Shown piece by piece: positions 35,479 to 43,237 of a stretch of DNA of 64,000 nucleotides (position 1 is its first letter; each line of letters starts with the position of its first letter). The position numbers were made by a program, and so were the translations under genes. The notes beneath the pieces are model-generated. The model had not been told where the DNA came from and made no database searches. It saw only the letters and a list, made by a program, of their open reading frames with translations. This stretch comes from Streptomyces pluripotens (GTDB lineage Bacteria > Actinomycetota > Actinomycetes > Streptomycetales > Streptomycetaceae), in assembly GCF_000802245.2 (NCBI RefSeq), contig NZ_CP021080.1:7006001-7070000 (forward strand), in the 5' to 3' direction.

Positions 35479-36375
35479 GTGGAGTTCAGCACCGTGCTCG
35501 TGCGCTCGTTGCTGCGGGCCCAGCACCCGGATCTCGCCGGACTGGAGTTGCGCCCGGTGCCGGGGGGATGGGTCAACCAACTGTGGCGTCTGGGCGAGGA
35601 ACTGGCGGTCCGGCTGCCCCGGGCACCGGGTGCTTCGTCCCTGCTGCGCGAGGAGGGGCGGTGGCTGCCGGTCCTGGCGCCCCGGCTTCCCCTGCCGGTG
35701 CCGGTTCCGGTGCGCGCCGGGGAGCCCTCGGCCTGCTTTCCCCGTCCATGGGCCGTCGTGACCTGGGTGCCGGGCCGGTCCGCTGACCGTGCTGCCTTCA
35801 CCCGAGGCGAGGACGCCGCCGCCCGGTTGGCAGGCTTCCTCCGCGCGCTGCACCGGAACGCGCCCGCCGAAGCGCCGGAGCATTGCGGGCACGGGGGAAT
35901 CCTGTCCCGACGCGCCGGAGATTTCCAAGAGCGGCTCCGGGATGTCGCGGACACCCTGACCGGGGAGGACGCAGCGGACCTGCGCACCGTCTGGGGCGAG
36001 GCCGCCGCCGCTGACAGGTGGAGCGGAGCACGGGTGTGGGTGCACGGCGACCTCCACCCGGCGAACGTGGTAGTCGCCGACGGATCCCTGGCTGGTGTGC
36101 TCGACTTCGGCGACGTCTGCGCCGGCGACCCCGCGACCGACCTGGCGGCTGTGTGGCTGCTCCTTCCGTCAGCAGCCGCCCCGTGCTTCTTCCGCTCGTA
36201 TGGTCCGGTGGACGCGGCAACGATGCGGCGGGCACGCGGTTGGGCCGTGCTGCGCGGACTGTCGCTGATGCGCCTTGGCCGGGCCTTCGAACGGGGCCTG
36301 CCGGGAGGGCAGCCGCTATGGGGTCAGGCCGGGCGCACGGCACTCAACCGCGTGCTGACCGACTGGCGCGCTTGA
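35479..36375 (+). CDS. Aminoglycoside phosphotransferase-family kinase
   Basis: A 298-residue APH-fold protein: LRPVPGGWVNQLWRLGEELA (ATP site), the catalytic loop VWVHGDLHPANVVVADG, the metal site GVLDFGDVCAGDPATDLAA, and a C-terminal helical part. The family includes antibiotic, choline and amino-sugar kinases; the substrate cannot be assigned. The RNAP... residues typical of true aminoglycoside resistance enzymes are not recognisable, so a housekeeping small-molecule kinase is more likely. The GTG at 35479 follows GGAGGGGG. Confidence 0.85.
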   Translation: MEFSTVLVRSLLRAQHPDLAGLELRPVPGGWVNQLWRLGEELAVRLPRAPGASSLLREEGRWLPVLAPRLPLPVPVPVRAGEPSACFPRPWAVVTWVPGRSADRAAFTRGEDAAARLAGFLRALHRNAPAEAPEHCGHGGILSRRAGDFQERLRDVADTLTGEDAADLRTVWGEAAAADRWSGARVWVHGDLHPANVVVADGSLAGVLDFGDVCAGDPATDLAAVWLLLPSAAAPCFFRSYGPVDAATMRRARGWAVLRGLSLMRLGRAFERGLPGGQPLWGQAGRTALNRVLTDWRA

Positions 36376-36553
36376 CTGGCCCGGACGAGGTGCCCAGGGC
36401 GGGGCGGCCGGGGCCGGACGGGTGGCGCGGTGACCCGGCTGGGCGGCTCGGATGGTGGACGCCGGCTCGCTCACTGACGGTGGTTCATGTCGGGGCCGGG
36501 TCCATCCAGCCGATGTGGTATCCGCTGCCCGGTCACGGCGGAAGGACTCGACC

Positions 36554-37090
36554 ATGCGTTCTGCCCGCACGCTTCTGGCCACGGCGGTCGCCACGGCCGC
36601 CCTTGCCCTCGCCGCGCCCGGTGCCGCGTTCGCCGTTCCCGCGGGCGACGACGGAAGCCACCGCGACTCCTCGCACAGCCGCGAGAGTGATCACGATTCC
36701 GGCGGTGATCACGACCGGGGCTCCGGTGGGGATGACACCAACGACTACGCCGACGAGCACGGCAACGACAGCGGACACGACCAGCCGCGCGGCGGAATGC
36801 ACACGGGTGGCGGAGCACTCGCCGCGGTGCTGCGCAGCGACAGCGGCGGTTCGGGGCGCGACAGCGGGAGCTCGGGGCGCGACAACGGGGGCTCGGGAGG
36901 CGACGACAGCCGATTCGACCCGCAGAGCTACCAGGACAGCGGACGCGACGAGCCGTACGGCGGAATGCACACCGGCGGCGGAGCGCTCGCCGCACCCGGT
37001 GTCACCGCGGGCGGCCTGGCTGTGCTCGCTGTGGGCGTCACCGGCCTGTACGTACTGCGCCGGAAGAAGGCCGTCCAGCCGATGTCCTGA
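36554..37090 (+). CDS. Secreted, surface-anchored Gly/Ser/Asp-rich protein; possible sortase substrate
   Basis: A 178-residue exported protein. Signal peptide SARTLLATAVATAALALAAP with cleavage near AFAVP, then a hydrophilic Asp/Ser/Gly/His-rich region, and a C-terminal helix (GVTAGGLAVLAVGVTGLYVL) with an RRKK tail, i.e. a cell-wall sorting layout. The block GGMHTGGGALAA appears twice, at about residues 80 and 137, the second running into LAAPG, which may be an off-consensus LAxTG sorting signal. The ATG at 36554 has GGAAGGA upstream. The class F sortase gene follows 146 bases downstream, which supports a substrate-enzyme relation. Confidence 0.8.
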   Translation: MRSARTLLATAVATAALALAAPGAAFAVPAGDDGSHRDSSHSRESDHDSGGDHDRGSGGDDTNDYADEHGNDSGHDQPRGGMHTGGGALAAVLRSDSGGSGRDSGSSGRDNGGSGGDDSRFDPQSYQDSGRDEPYGGMHTGGGALAAPGVTAGGLAVLAVGVTGLYVLRRKKAVQPMS

Positions 37091-37236
37091 CGGAGTGGCG
37101 CGTTCCGAGGCGCGGACGCCGTCAGTCCGTACGGCCGGCTGGCGTCCCGCGCCCTCGCGATCCGGTCCGCGCCGGCTGGGCTGACGTCTCCCCGTCCTGA
37201 TCCCCGTGCCGCCGTGCCCGAGTGAGGTGATGTCCG

Positions 37237-37899
37237 ATGACAGCAGATCCACCCTCGATCACCCCCGCAGAACAGGAGCCGGACGAGGACGGCGCCGGGC
37301 AAGGAGGGCGGCTGACGCTGTGGGGCGTGGCGATCGCCGTGCTCGCCGTGAGCGTGTTCGGTGGCCACCATCGCTCCGGCGAGGCGTCCCGCGCCGCGGG
37401 CGCGAACGCTTCCACACAGGCCGACCCACACCGAGTCGGCAAGGCGATGCCCCGGTCCAGCCCGACCCGCCTACTCATCCCCGGGATTTCCGTGAACGCG
37501 CCGTTCACCGCGCTGGTGATCGGCACCTCGGGTCAGCTCCAGCCCCCGCCGGCCGGCAACACCAACCTCGTCGGCTGGTACGCGGAGGGCGCCTCGCCCG
37601 GTGAGAAGGGCACCGCGATCATCGCCGGGCACGTCGACACCACGACCTCGGCCGCCGTTTTCGCCCGCCTCGACGAGCTGAAACGCGGTGACAAGTTCAC
37701 CGTGGAGCGCGCCGACGGCCGCAATGCGGACTTCGTGGTGGACAGCGCCGAGACCTTCGCGAAGGACGACTTCCCGAGTAAACGCGTGTACGCCGACGCC
37801 TCTCGCCCTGAAGCGCGCCTCATCACCTGTGCAGGGGACTACGACCACACGGCGAAGGACTACACCGAGAACTTGGTCGTCTTCGCCCACCTGGTGTGA
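37237..37899 (+). CDS. Class F sortase
   Basis: A 220-residue membrane-anchored transpeptidase that cleaves sorting signals. One N-terminal helix (LTLWGVAIAVLAVSVFGG) precedes the catalytic beta barrel: RLLIPGISVNAPFTALVIG, LVGWYAEGASPGEKGTAIIA, catalytic His132 in AGHVDTTTS and catalytic Cys198 in ARLITCAGDYD. The usual downstream Arg seen in the -RxxVV- region of many sortases is not evident (YTENLVVFAHLV); in class F relatives this position is variable. The ATG at 37237 has AGGTGA upstream. Confidence 0.92.
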   Translation: MTADPPSITPAEQEPDEDGAGQGGRLTLWGVAIAVLAVSVFGGHHRSGEASRAAGANASTQADPHRVGKAMPRSSPTRLLIPGISVNAPFTALVIGTSGQLQPPPAGNTNLVGWYAEGASPGEKGTAIIAGHVDTTTSAAVFARLDELKRGDKFTVERADGRNADFVVDSAETFAKDDFPSKRVYADASRPEARLITCAGDYDHTAKDYTENLVVFAHLV

Positions 37900-37933
37900 G
37901 CCGGTTGGGAGGGCTCAGGGCGGCCGGACCGGG

Positions 37934-39100
37934 TCAGCAACCGCGGAGCGCGAAGGGGCCGTCCGCGGCGAACGCCAGAGCCACGAACCGTTCGCCGATC
38001 CGGCGGTGCGCGGCGCCATCCGGGTGGAGGCCGTCGGGCAGCGGGAGTTCGCCGGAGTCGGACTCGCCGTACAAGTCGCGGCCGTCGAGGAGGTGCAAAT
38101 GCGGATCTCCGGCCGTCCGCTCGCGTACGATCCGCTCCAACTCCTCGCGTACGATCCGCAGGGTGAGCTTCCCGGCCGCCGTGTCCGCCGGGTCACCGAC
38201 GGCCCGGAACTGCAGCCGTCCCTCTCCCAGTGCGGTGTGGTCCAGGGCGCTGGGGCCCGGTGTGTCTTCGTGGGCCGGGCACAGGATCGGTGAGACGACC
38301 AGCAGCGGAGTGCTGGGATGTCCCTCGCGGACGGTGTCGAGGAAACCGTGGACCGCGGGCCCGAAGGCACGCAATCGCATCAGGTCGGTGTTCACCAGGT
38401 TGATGCCGACCTTCACGCTGATCAGGTCGGCGTGGGTGTCGCGCAGCGTGCGGGCTGTGAAGGGGTCGAGCAGGGCACCGCCGCCCAGCCCCAGATTGAT
38501 CAGTTCCACTCCGCCGAGGGACGCGGCGAGCGCCGGCCACGTGGTGGTGGGGCGGGCGGCGTCGGAGCCGTGGCTGATCGAGCTGCCGTGATGCAGCCAC
38601 ACCCTGCGGCTCCGGTTCGGTAGGGGCGTCACGGGTGCGTCGGTGCGCAGTGCGACGAGTTCGGTCGTCTCGTTGTGCGGCAGCCAGATCTCCAGGTCCT
38701 TCTCGGTGCCGGGAAGTCCGGCGAAGCGCACCGTGCCGACCGGTCCGGGCCGGCGCTCCACGGTGCCGGTGCGCAGGTCGATCGAGAGGGTGTGGCCGCC
38801 GGCGACCGTGGCGCTGCCGGCTGGCTGGCCGTCCACGAGCAGGTCGTACACGCCGTCCGGGCGGGGCGGTAGTCCTGGGTAGACCCGTTTGGTCGCCAGG
38901 GCGTCCAGTTCGACGAGGGTCGCGCGGGTCCGAAAGGCCAGTCGAACGCCAGAGGGCTGGGACTCCGCCAGGGCCAACTGCGGGTCGGCGCACTGGGTCC
39001 GGGCCCAGGCGGGCAGCCGGTGCGGCAAGAACCCCAGGGCGGTGGGTTCCAGCTCCAGAGCGCCGCGGATCAACTCGGGGGCGAGGGGAATCGTGTGCAT
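37934..39100 (-). CDS. SGNH/GDSL hydrolase
   Basis: A 388-residue esterase-type hydrolase. An N-terminal beta domain (RLAFRTRATLVELDALATKR, DLLVDGQPAGSATV, LEIWLPHNETTELVALR) is followed by the SGNH domain with the nucleophile Ser in HHGSSISHGSDAARP, the LGLGGGALLDPFTA and VKVGINLVNTD blocks, and the catalytic Asp/His in LPDGLHPDGAAHRRI. No signal peptide is seen. The ATG at 39098-39100 is used. It follows the TetR gene by 77 bases on the same strand, so it is probably under TetR control. Confidence 0.9.
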   Translation of the reverse strand: MHTIPLAPELIRGALELEPTALGFLPHRLPAWARTQCADPQLALAESQPSGVRLAFRTRATLVELDALATKRVYPGLPPRPDGVYDLLVDGQPAGSATVAGGHTLSIDLRTGTVERRPGPVGTVRFAGLPGTEKDLEIWLPHNETTELVALRTDAPVTPLPNRSRRVWLHHGSSISHGSDAARPTTTWPALAASLGGVELINLGLGGGALLDPFTARTLRDTHADLISVKVGINLVNTDLMRLRAFGPAVHGFLDTVREGHPSTPLLVVSPILCPAHEDTPGPSALDHTALGEGRLQFRAVGDPADTAAGKLTLRIVREELERIVRERTAGDPHLHLLDGRDLYGESDSGELPLPDGLHPDGAAHRRIGERFVALAFAADGPFALRGC

Positions 39101-39177
39101 GGTGGCGGCCTGTGCTCCGAAGGGGGTGGGGGTGGCGGGCCGGTCGGCCCGGCTCGAACGGGTGGTGTGGCGGGGCG

Positions 39178-39747
39178 TCAGGTGCTGGGCCACTCGCGCA
39201 GCACGGCGTCGAGGGCTTCCAGGATCCGCGTCCACGACTCCTGCGAGTCGGGGGTGCTGTGACTGAACCCGCCGGCCATCTCCAGGCTGACGTAGCCGTG
39301 GAAGACGCTGCCGAGGAGTCGGACCGCGTGGGTCTGGTCCGGTCCGGACAGGTCGTAGCCGCGCAGGATCGCGCGGGTCATCTGCGCATGCCGGCCGCCC
39401 GCACTGGCGGAGGCCGCCCCGGCGTCCAGCGGGTGCCGGGCTGCCGCATAGCGGCCGGGGTGCTCGCGCGCGTAATCGCGGTACACGTTCGCGAAAGCGT
39501 TCAGCGCGTCCTTGCCGGCCCGGCCGGCCAGCGCGTCGGCGGCGCGGTCGGCCAGTTCCTCCAGGGCGAGTAGCGCGATCTTCGTCTTGAGATCCTGGGA
39601 GTTCCTCAGGTGCGAGTACAGGCTCGCGACCCGGACGTCGAACCGGCGGGCCAACGCCGACAACGTCACCTGCTCGAAGCCGGCCTCGTCCGCCAGCTCG
39701 GCACCGGCGCGGACCAGGCGCTCGGTGGTCAGGCCTGCACGCGCCAT
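39178..39747 (-). CDS. TetR-family transcriptional regulator
   Basis: A 189-residue repressor. N-terminal helix-turn-helix: RLVRAGAELADEAGFEQVTL, LARRFDVRVASLYSHLRN, LKTKIALLALEELADRAADA. The C-terminal domain (TetR_C_33-like: RYAAARHPLDAG, LRGYDLSGPDQTHAVRLLGSVFHGYVSLE) is typical of streptomycete members. I chose the ATG at 39745-39747 (MARAGLTTERL) because of GGAGGGAA upstream. A matching operator sits in its own promoter, so it is likely autorepressed, together with the downstream hydrolase. Confidence 0.92.
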   Translation of the reverse strand: MARAGLTTERLVRAGAELADEAGFEQVTLSALARRFDVRVASLYSHLRNSQDLKTKIALLALEELADRAADALAGRAGKDALNAFANVYRDYAREHPGRYAAARHPLDAGAASASAGGRHAQMTRAILRGYDLSGPDQTHAVRLLGSVFHGYVSLEMAGGFSHSTPDSQESWTRILEALDAVLREWPST

Positions 39748-39773
39748 GATGTTCCCTCCGCATTCCATAAGGG

Positions 39774-39803
39774 ATTATGCAAGAACCTAAATGGTTTAGG
39801 CAA
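39774..39803 (-). promoter_or_regulatory. Promoter of the TetR-hydrolase operon
   Basis: On the minus strand TTGCCT (39803-39798) and CATAAT (39779-39774) are separated by 18 bases, a good vegetative promoter. The leader to the ATG is about 26 bases. Confidence 0.65.
39786..39800. promoter_or_regulatory. TetR operator candidate
   Basis: CCTAAA-TGG-TTTAGG, a perfect 6+3+6 palindrome occupying the spacer and the edge of the -35 box of the TetR gene promoter. Binding there would block RNA polymerase. Confidence 0.7.
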
Positions 39804-40091
39804 GGAACGTGCGTGCGACTGCCTTCGGCCCCCGTCGGCCCGGACCACCCGGGGGTGCGCCGGCAAGGGGCACCGCCATCGCGCCGTTCGCCGCGGCTCG
39901 CATCGAGCCCGGGCACGGCCCGTGGTCGAGCGGGTGCCCGGCGGCACTGGCCGTTGACCGGCCGGAGCGTGGCGGACCTGCGACTTGTGCACGTGGCGGC
40001 GCAATGGAACGCTTCCTTCGCCGTCCGCGACCCCGGGTGAACACAAGGTCCACCAGATGCCGGCCACGGTGGCGGAAGGGAAGGGTGACCG

Positions 40092-41045
40092 ATGGAGCTG
40101 GAGCTCCGCCACCTGAGGGTGCTGTGCGCGATCGCCGACGCGGGCAGTGTGGGCCGCGCAGCCGCGCAACTCGGCTACTCACAACCCGCCGTCAGCACCC
40201 AACTGCGGCGCATCGAAAGCCACTTGGGTGAGGCATTGTTCGAGCGTGGCACAGGCGGAGCCCGCCCGACGCGCTACGGTACGGAGGTGGTTGCCCAAGC
40301 TCGTGACGTACTGGCCCGCGCCGACGCCATAGGTCACCGCCCGGCCGCCGTCCGCGCCCTGCGCAGCCTGCGCGTGGCCGCCACCAACTCGCCGATGCTC
40401 TCCGGCACGGTCTCCCGGGTCCGCGCCCGGCTGCCGGAACTGTCCCTCGCGGTCAACAGCGTCTACGCCTCCTCACGGATCGTGGAACTCCTTGAGGAAG
40501 GGGGTGCGGACATCGCCATCGCCGCTGACTACCCGGGCATGGAACTGCGGCATTCGTGCGCCGTGCGGCACCGCGGGATCATCACGGAGCCGACGTTCGT
40601 CGCCCTGCCCTCCCGCCACAGGCTCCGGCAGTGCGCCCAGGTACAGCTCGCCGACCTGGCCGAGGACGGCTGGTTCGTGACCCCGGACGATGGGGCGGGC
40701 TGGCCCGGGGTGTTCTACGACGCCTGCAAAGCGGCCGGATTCACGCCGGTCACCGTGCACGAGTTCCTCGGTGACCAGATCCAGCTACAGAGCATGATCG
40801 CCGACGGTCTCGGCGTGTCCCTGGTGCAGCCGACGCTGCGGCCGATCCCGCACGTGGACGTCAAGCCGCTCGCCGGCTCCCCCTTGTGGTGCCGTTATGT
40901 GCTGGCCTGGCGGCCCGACACCGTCACCGACGAAGTGGTGGAGTCGGTGTTGCAGTCCGCCACGGCCGCGTACCGGGACCTCGTGGCCCAGGCGCCGCAC
41001 CTGCGGACATGGGCCTCGCGGACCTGGAGCGTGGCCGGGGCGTAG
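40092..41045 (+). CDS. LysR-family transcriptional regulator
   Basis: A 317-residue regulator with the N-terminal winged helix (MELELRHLRVLCAIADAGSV, AAAQLGYSQPAVSTQLRRIE, LGEALFERG) and a periplasmic-binding-like effector domain (LRVAATNSPMLSGTVSRVR, VHEFLGDQIQLQSMIADGLG). Effector and targets unknown. The ATG at 40092 has GGAAGGG upstream. It is followed by the collagenase gene on the same strand after 149 bases; LysR proteins often regulate neighbouring genes, but regulation of the collagenase is speculative. Confidence 0.93.
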   Translation: MELELRHLRVLCAIADAGSVGRAAAQLGYSQPAVSTQLRRIESHLGEALFERGTGGARPTRYGTEVVAQARDVLARADAIGHRPAAVRALRSLRVAATNSPMLSGTVSRVRARLPELSLAVNSVYASSRIVELLEEGGADIAIAADYPGMELRHSCAVRHRGIITEPTFVALPSRHRLRQCAQVQLADLAEDGWFVTPDDGAGWPGVFYDACKAAGFTPVTVHEFLGDQIQLQSMIADGLGVSLVQPTLRPIPHVDVKPLAGSPLWCRYVLAWRPDTVTDEVVESVLQSATAAYRDLVAQAPHLRTWASRTWSVAGA

Positions 41046-41112
41046 AAGCAACGTCACAGCCGCACCGCGATGTTATGAGATGTGTGTGCCATGTGCTATG
41101 TCACACGCCATT

Positions 41113-41157
41113 GTTGAGGCGTGTGAACCACTGAGACAGTGCCACACGCGCCTCAAC
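41113..41157. promoter_or_regulatory. Interrupted inverted repeat upstream of the collagenase gene
   Basis: GTTGAGGCG at 41113-41121 and CGCCTCAAC at 41149-41157, with an inner GTGTG/CACAC pair (41121-41125 and 41143-41147). It could be an operator or form an mRNA hairpin 40-80 bases before the start codon. Confidence 0.45.
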
Positions 41158-41194
41158 ACCCCACAGAGGCGCATCCCTTCGTGGAGGAATCCAG

Positions 41195-43165
41195 ATGCGC
41201 TATCGCTTCGCGCTGCCAGGACGCGCGCCCGGACGCACGGCCAGACGCGCAGCCGTACGCCTCGCCGGCGCTGTCGCCGTCTGCGTCACTGTGGCCGGTC
41301 TGCTTTCCACGCCGGCCCTGGCGGCACCCCGGCCGAGCCCGGGCACGATCGCCGCACCCCGCAAGGCCGAAACCGCTCCGTCGCCCACCGGTGCCACCAC
41401 CGCGGCCACCGAACGCCCGGCGGTCCGGTCCCGGCGGCTCAGTCCCGCGCAGCTCCCACCGCAGACCCCCATGTCGGTCAACTCGGCCAGGAGCGCCGAG
41501 ATTCGCCGTGCCTCGGCAGCCTCCTGTGCCCTGGCCGACTTCGGAAGCCGCACCGGTTCCGCCCTCGTCTCCTTCGTCAAGGCCGCGTCCGTGAACTGTG
41601 TCAACACCCTCTTCTCGGCCACCGGTAAGGACGCGTACGACGTCTTCCGCCAACCCCAGATGGTGACCGTGGCGAACGCGTTCACCCGCACGGCCAGGCA
41701 CTACCGAGGCGACAACTCCGGCAGCCTGGAGCAGTTGGTCCTCTTCCTGCGTGCGGGCTACTACGTCCAGTTCAATCACTCCGGGGACGTGGGGTCCTAC
41801 ACCTCTCGGCTCACCACTGCCGTGACGCGCGGCCTGGACACCTTCTTCGCCCGGTATCACTCCCGTGACATCAGTGCGGCCAACGGCGACATCCTCGGTG
41901 AGACGGTCATCCTCACCGACAGTGCCGATCAGCAGGGGCGTTACCTGTACGTCTACCGAAGGCTGCTGAACGACTACGACAGCTCCTACGACTCCATCGA
42001 CAGCATGATCAGGGCCGTCAACGACGTCTACACACCGCTGTGGCGCGGCAACTGGAACCCGGAGTACGTGAAGGCCGTCGACTCCGACCCGCGCATCATC
42101 GACACCCTGTACGACTACGCGCTGGCCAACACCGACCAGCTCGGCACCAGCATCGCCTTTCTGGACTCCAACGCCGGGATGAACCTGGCCCGATACGTGG
42201 AACATCCTGAACTGCGGGAGACCGTCCGGCCGCTGACGAAGGAGCTGCTGGACGACACCGAGATCGACGGCCAGACGGCTGGGCTGTGGGTGGCCGTGGC
42301 CACCCAGGCGAACTACTACGACAGCGCCGACTGCGCCTACTACGGCGTCTGCGACCTGCCGGACAAGCTGACCAGGGCCGTCCTGCCCACGGTCCACCGA
42401 TGCGACGCGAACGTCACCATCCGTGCCCAGTCGCTGAGTACCGCCGACCTCGACGCAGCCTGCGCGAGCGTGCTGGGCCAGGACGCTTACTTCCGCGGCC
42501 TGGTGGAGGCCGGCGGCCCGATACCCGGCCAACATGTCTCGACCATCCAGCTCGTGGTCTTCGCCAGCCGCTCCGACTACCAGACGTACGCCGGTGCCAT
42601 CTACGGAATCAGCACCGACAACGGCGGCATGACGCTCGACGGCGATCCGTCGGACCCGGCCAACCGGGTCACGTCGATCATGTACCAGAAGGACTACGAC
42701 GACGGTTTCGTGGCCCGGATCTGGAACCTCAACCACGAGTACACGCATTTTCTGGACGGCCGTGACGACATGAAGGGCACCTTCGCCCAGCAGATCTCCG
42801 TGCCGGATGTGTGGTGGATCGAGGGCGTGGCCGAGTACGTCTCCTACAGCTACCGCGGCCTGGCCGACGACCAGGCGGTGCGGGAGGCAGCCCAGCACAC
42901 GTACAAGCTGAGCACCCTGTTCGAGAACACGTACGACAACAGCGACGTGATCCGCACCTACCCGTGGGGCTACCTCGCCGTGCGCTACATGACCGAGAAG
43001 CACCCCGACGACGTCCAGCGCATGCTCGCCCGCTTCCGTGCCGGTGACTACGCCGGCGGATACGCCGTCTACCACGACGGCATCGGCACCCGCTACGACG
43101 CCGACTTCGACCGTTGGCTCGCGGCGTGCGCCGCGGGCGCCTGCGCAAAGCCGGCCTCGGCCTGA
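41195..43165 (+). CDS. Secreted M9 collagenase
   Basis: A 656-residue exported zinc protease cleaving collagen. Signal region: RTARRAAVRLAGAVAVCVTV with cleavage near ALAAP. An activator domain (LADFGSRTGSALVSF, QLVLFLRAGYYVQF) precedes the catalytic domain with HExxH from residue 514 in NLNHEYTHFLDGRDD and the downstream Glu ligand in WWIEGVAEYVSYSY. Clostridial and many streptomycete collagenases carry PKD or PPC domains after the catalytic part; this one stops soon after it (GACAKPASA), so it is a minimal form. The ATG at 41195 has GTGGAGGAA upstream. Confidence 0.93.
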   Translation: MRYRFALPGRAPGRTARRAAVRLAGAVAVCVTVAGLLSTPALAAPRPSPGTIAAPRKAETAPSPTGATTAATERPAVRSRRLSPAQLPPQTPMSVNSARSAEIRRASAASCALADFGSRTGSALVSFVKAASVNCVNTLFSATGKDAYDVFRQPQMVTVANAFTRTARHYRGDNSGSLEQLVLFLRAGYYVQFNHSGDVGSYTSRLTTAVTRGLDTFFARYHSRDISAANGDILGETVILTDSADQQGRYLYVYRRLLNDYDSSYDSIDSMIRAVNDVYTPLWRGNWNPEYVKAVDSDPRIIDTLYDYALANTDQLGTSIAFLDSNAGMNLARYVEHPELRETVRPLTKELLDDTEIDGQTAGLWVAVATQANYYDSADCAYYGVCDLPDKLTRAVLPTVHRCDANVTIRAQSLSTADLDAACASVLGQDAYFRGLVEAGGPIPGQHVSTIQLVVFASRSDYQTYAGAIYGISTDNGGMTLDGDPSDPANRVTSIMYQKDYDDGFVARIWNLNHEYTHFLDGRDDMKGTFAQQISVPDVWWIEGVAEYVSYSYRGLADDQAVREAAQHTYKLSTLFENTYDNSDVIRTYPWGYLAVRYMTEKHPDDVQRMLARFRAGDYAGGYAVYHDGIGTRYDADFDRWLAACAAGACAKPASA

Positions 43166-43184
43166 CCGCACGCGCCCCAGCACA

Positions 43185-43217
43185 ACGGCCGCCGACCGGA
43201 ACCCGGTCGGCGGCCGT
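43185..43217. terminator. Bidirectional hairpin terminator
   Basis: ACGGCCGCCGACCGG-aac-CCGGTCGGCGGCCGT, a perfect 15-bp stem between the convergent collagenase and GAPDH genes. Confidence 0.9.
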
Positions 43218-43237
43218 ACCCGCGTCGGCGAGAGGCG

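Larger units (their letters stand above)
39748..40091. other. Divergent region between TetR and LysR genes
   Basis: Holds the TetR promoter and operator near 39774-39803. The remaining 290 bases, up to the LysR ribosome site at 40073-40088, show no supported gene or strong repeat. Confidence 0.5.

Noticed and set aside
35080-36057. Minus-strand open frames opposite the APH-type kinase
   Set aside because: Pro/Arg/Ser-rich shadow; the plus strand holds the kinase catalytic loop and metal site.
41153-43183. A 676-codon minus-strand open frame opposite the collagenase gene
   Set aside because: Its sequence is Val/Gly/Arg/His-rich without domains, as expected of the antisense of a high-GC gene, while the plus strand has clear M9 motifs.
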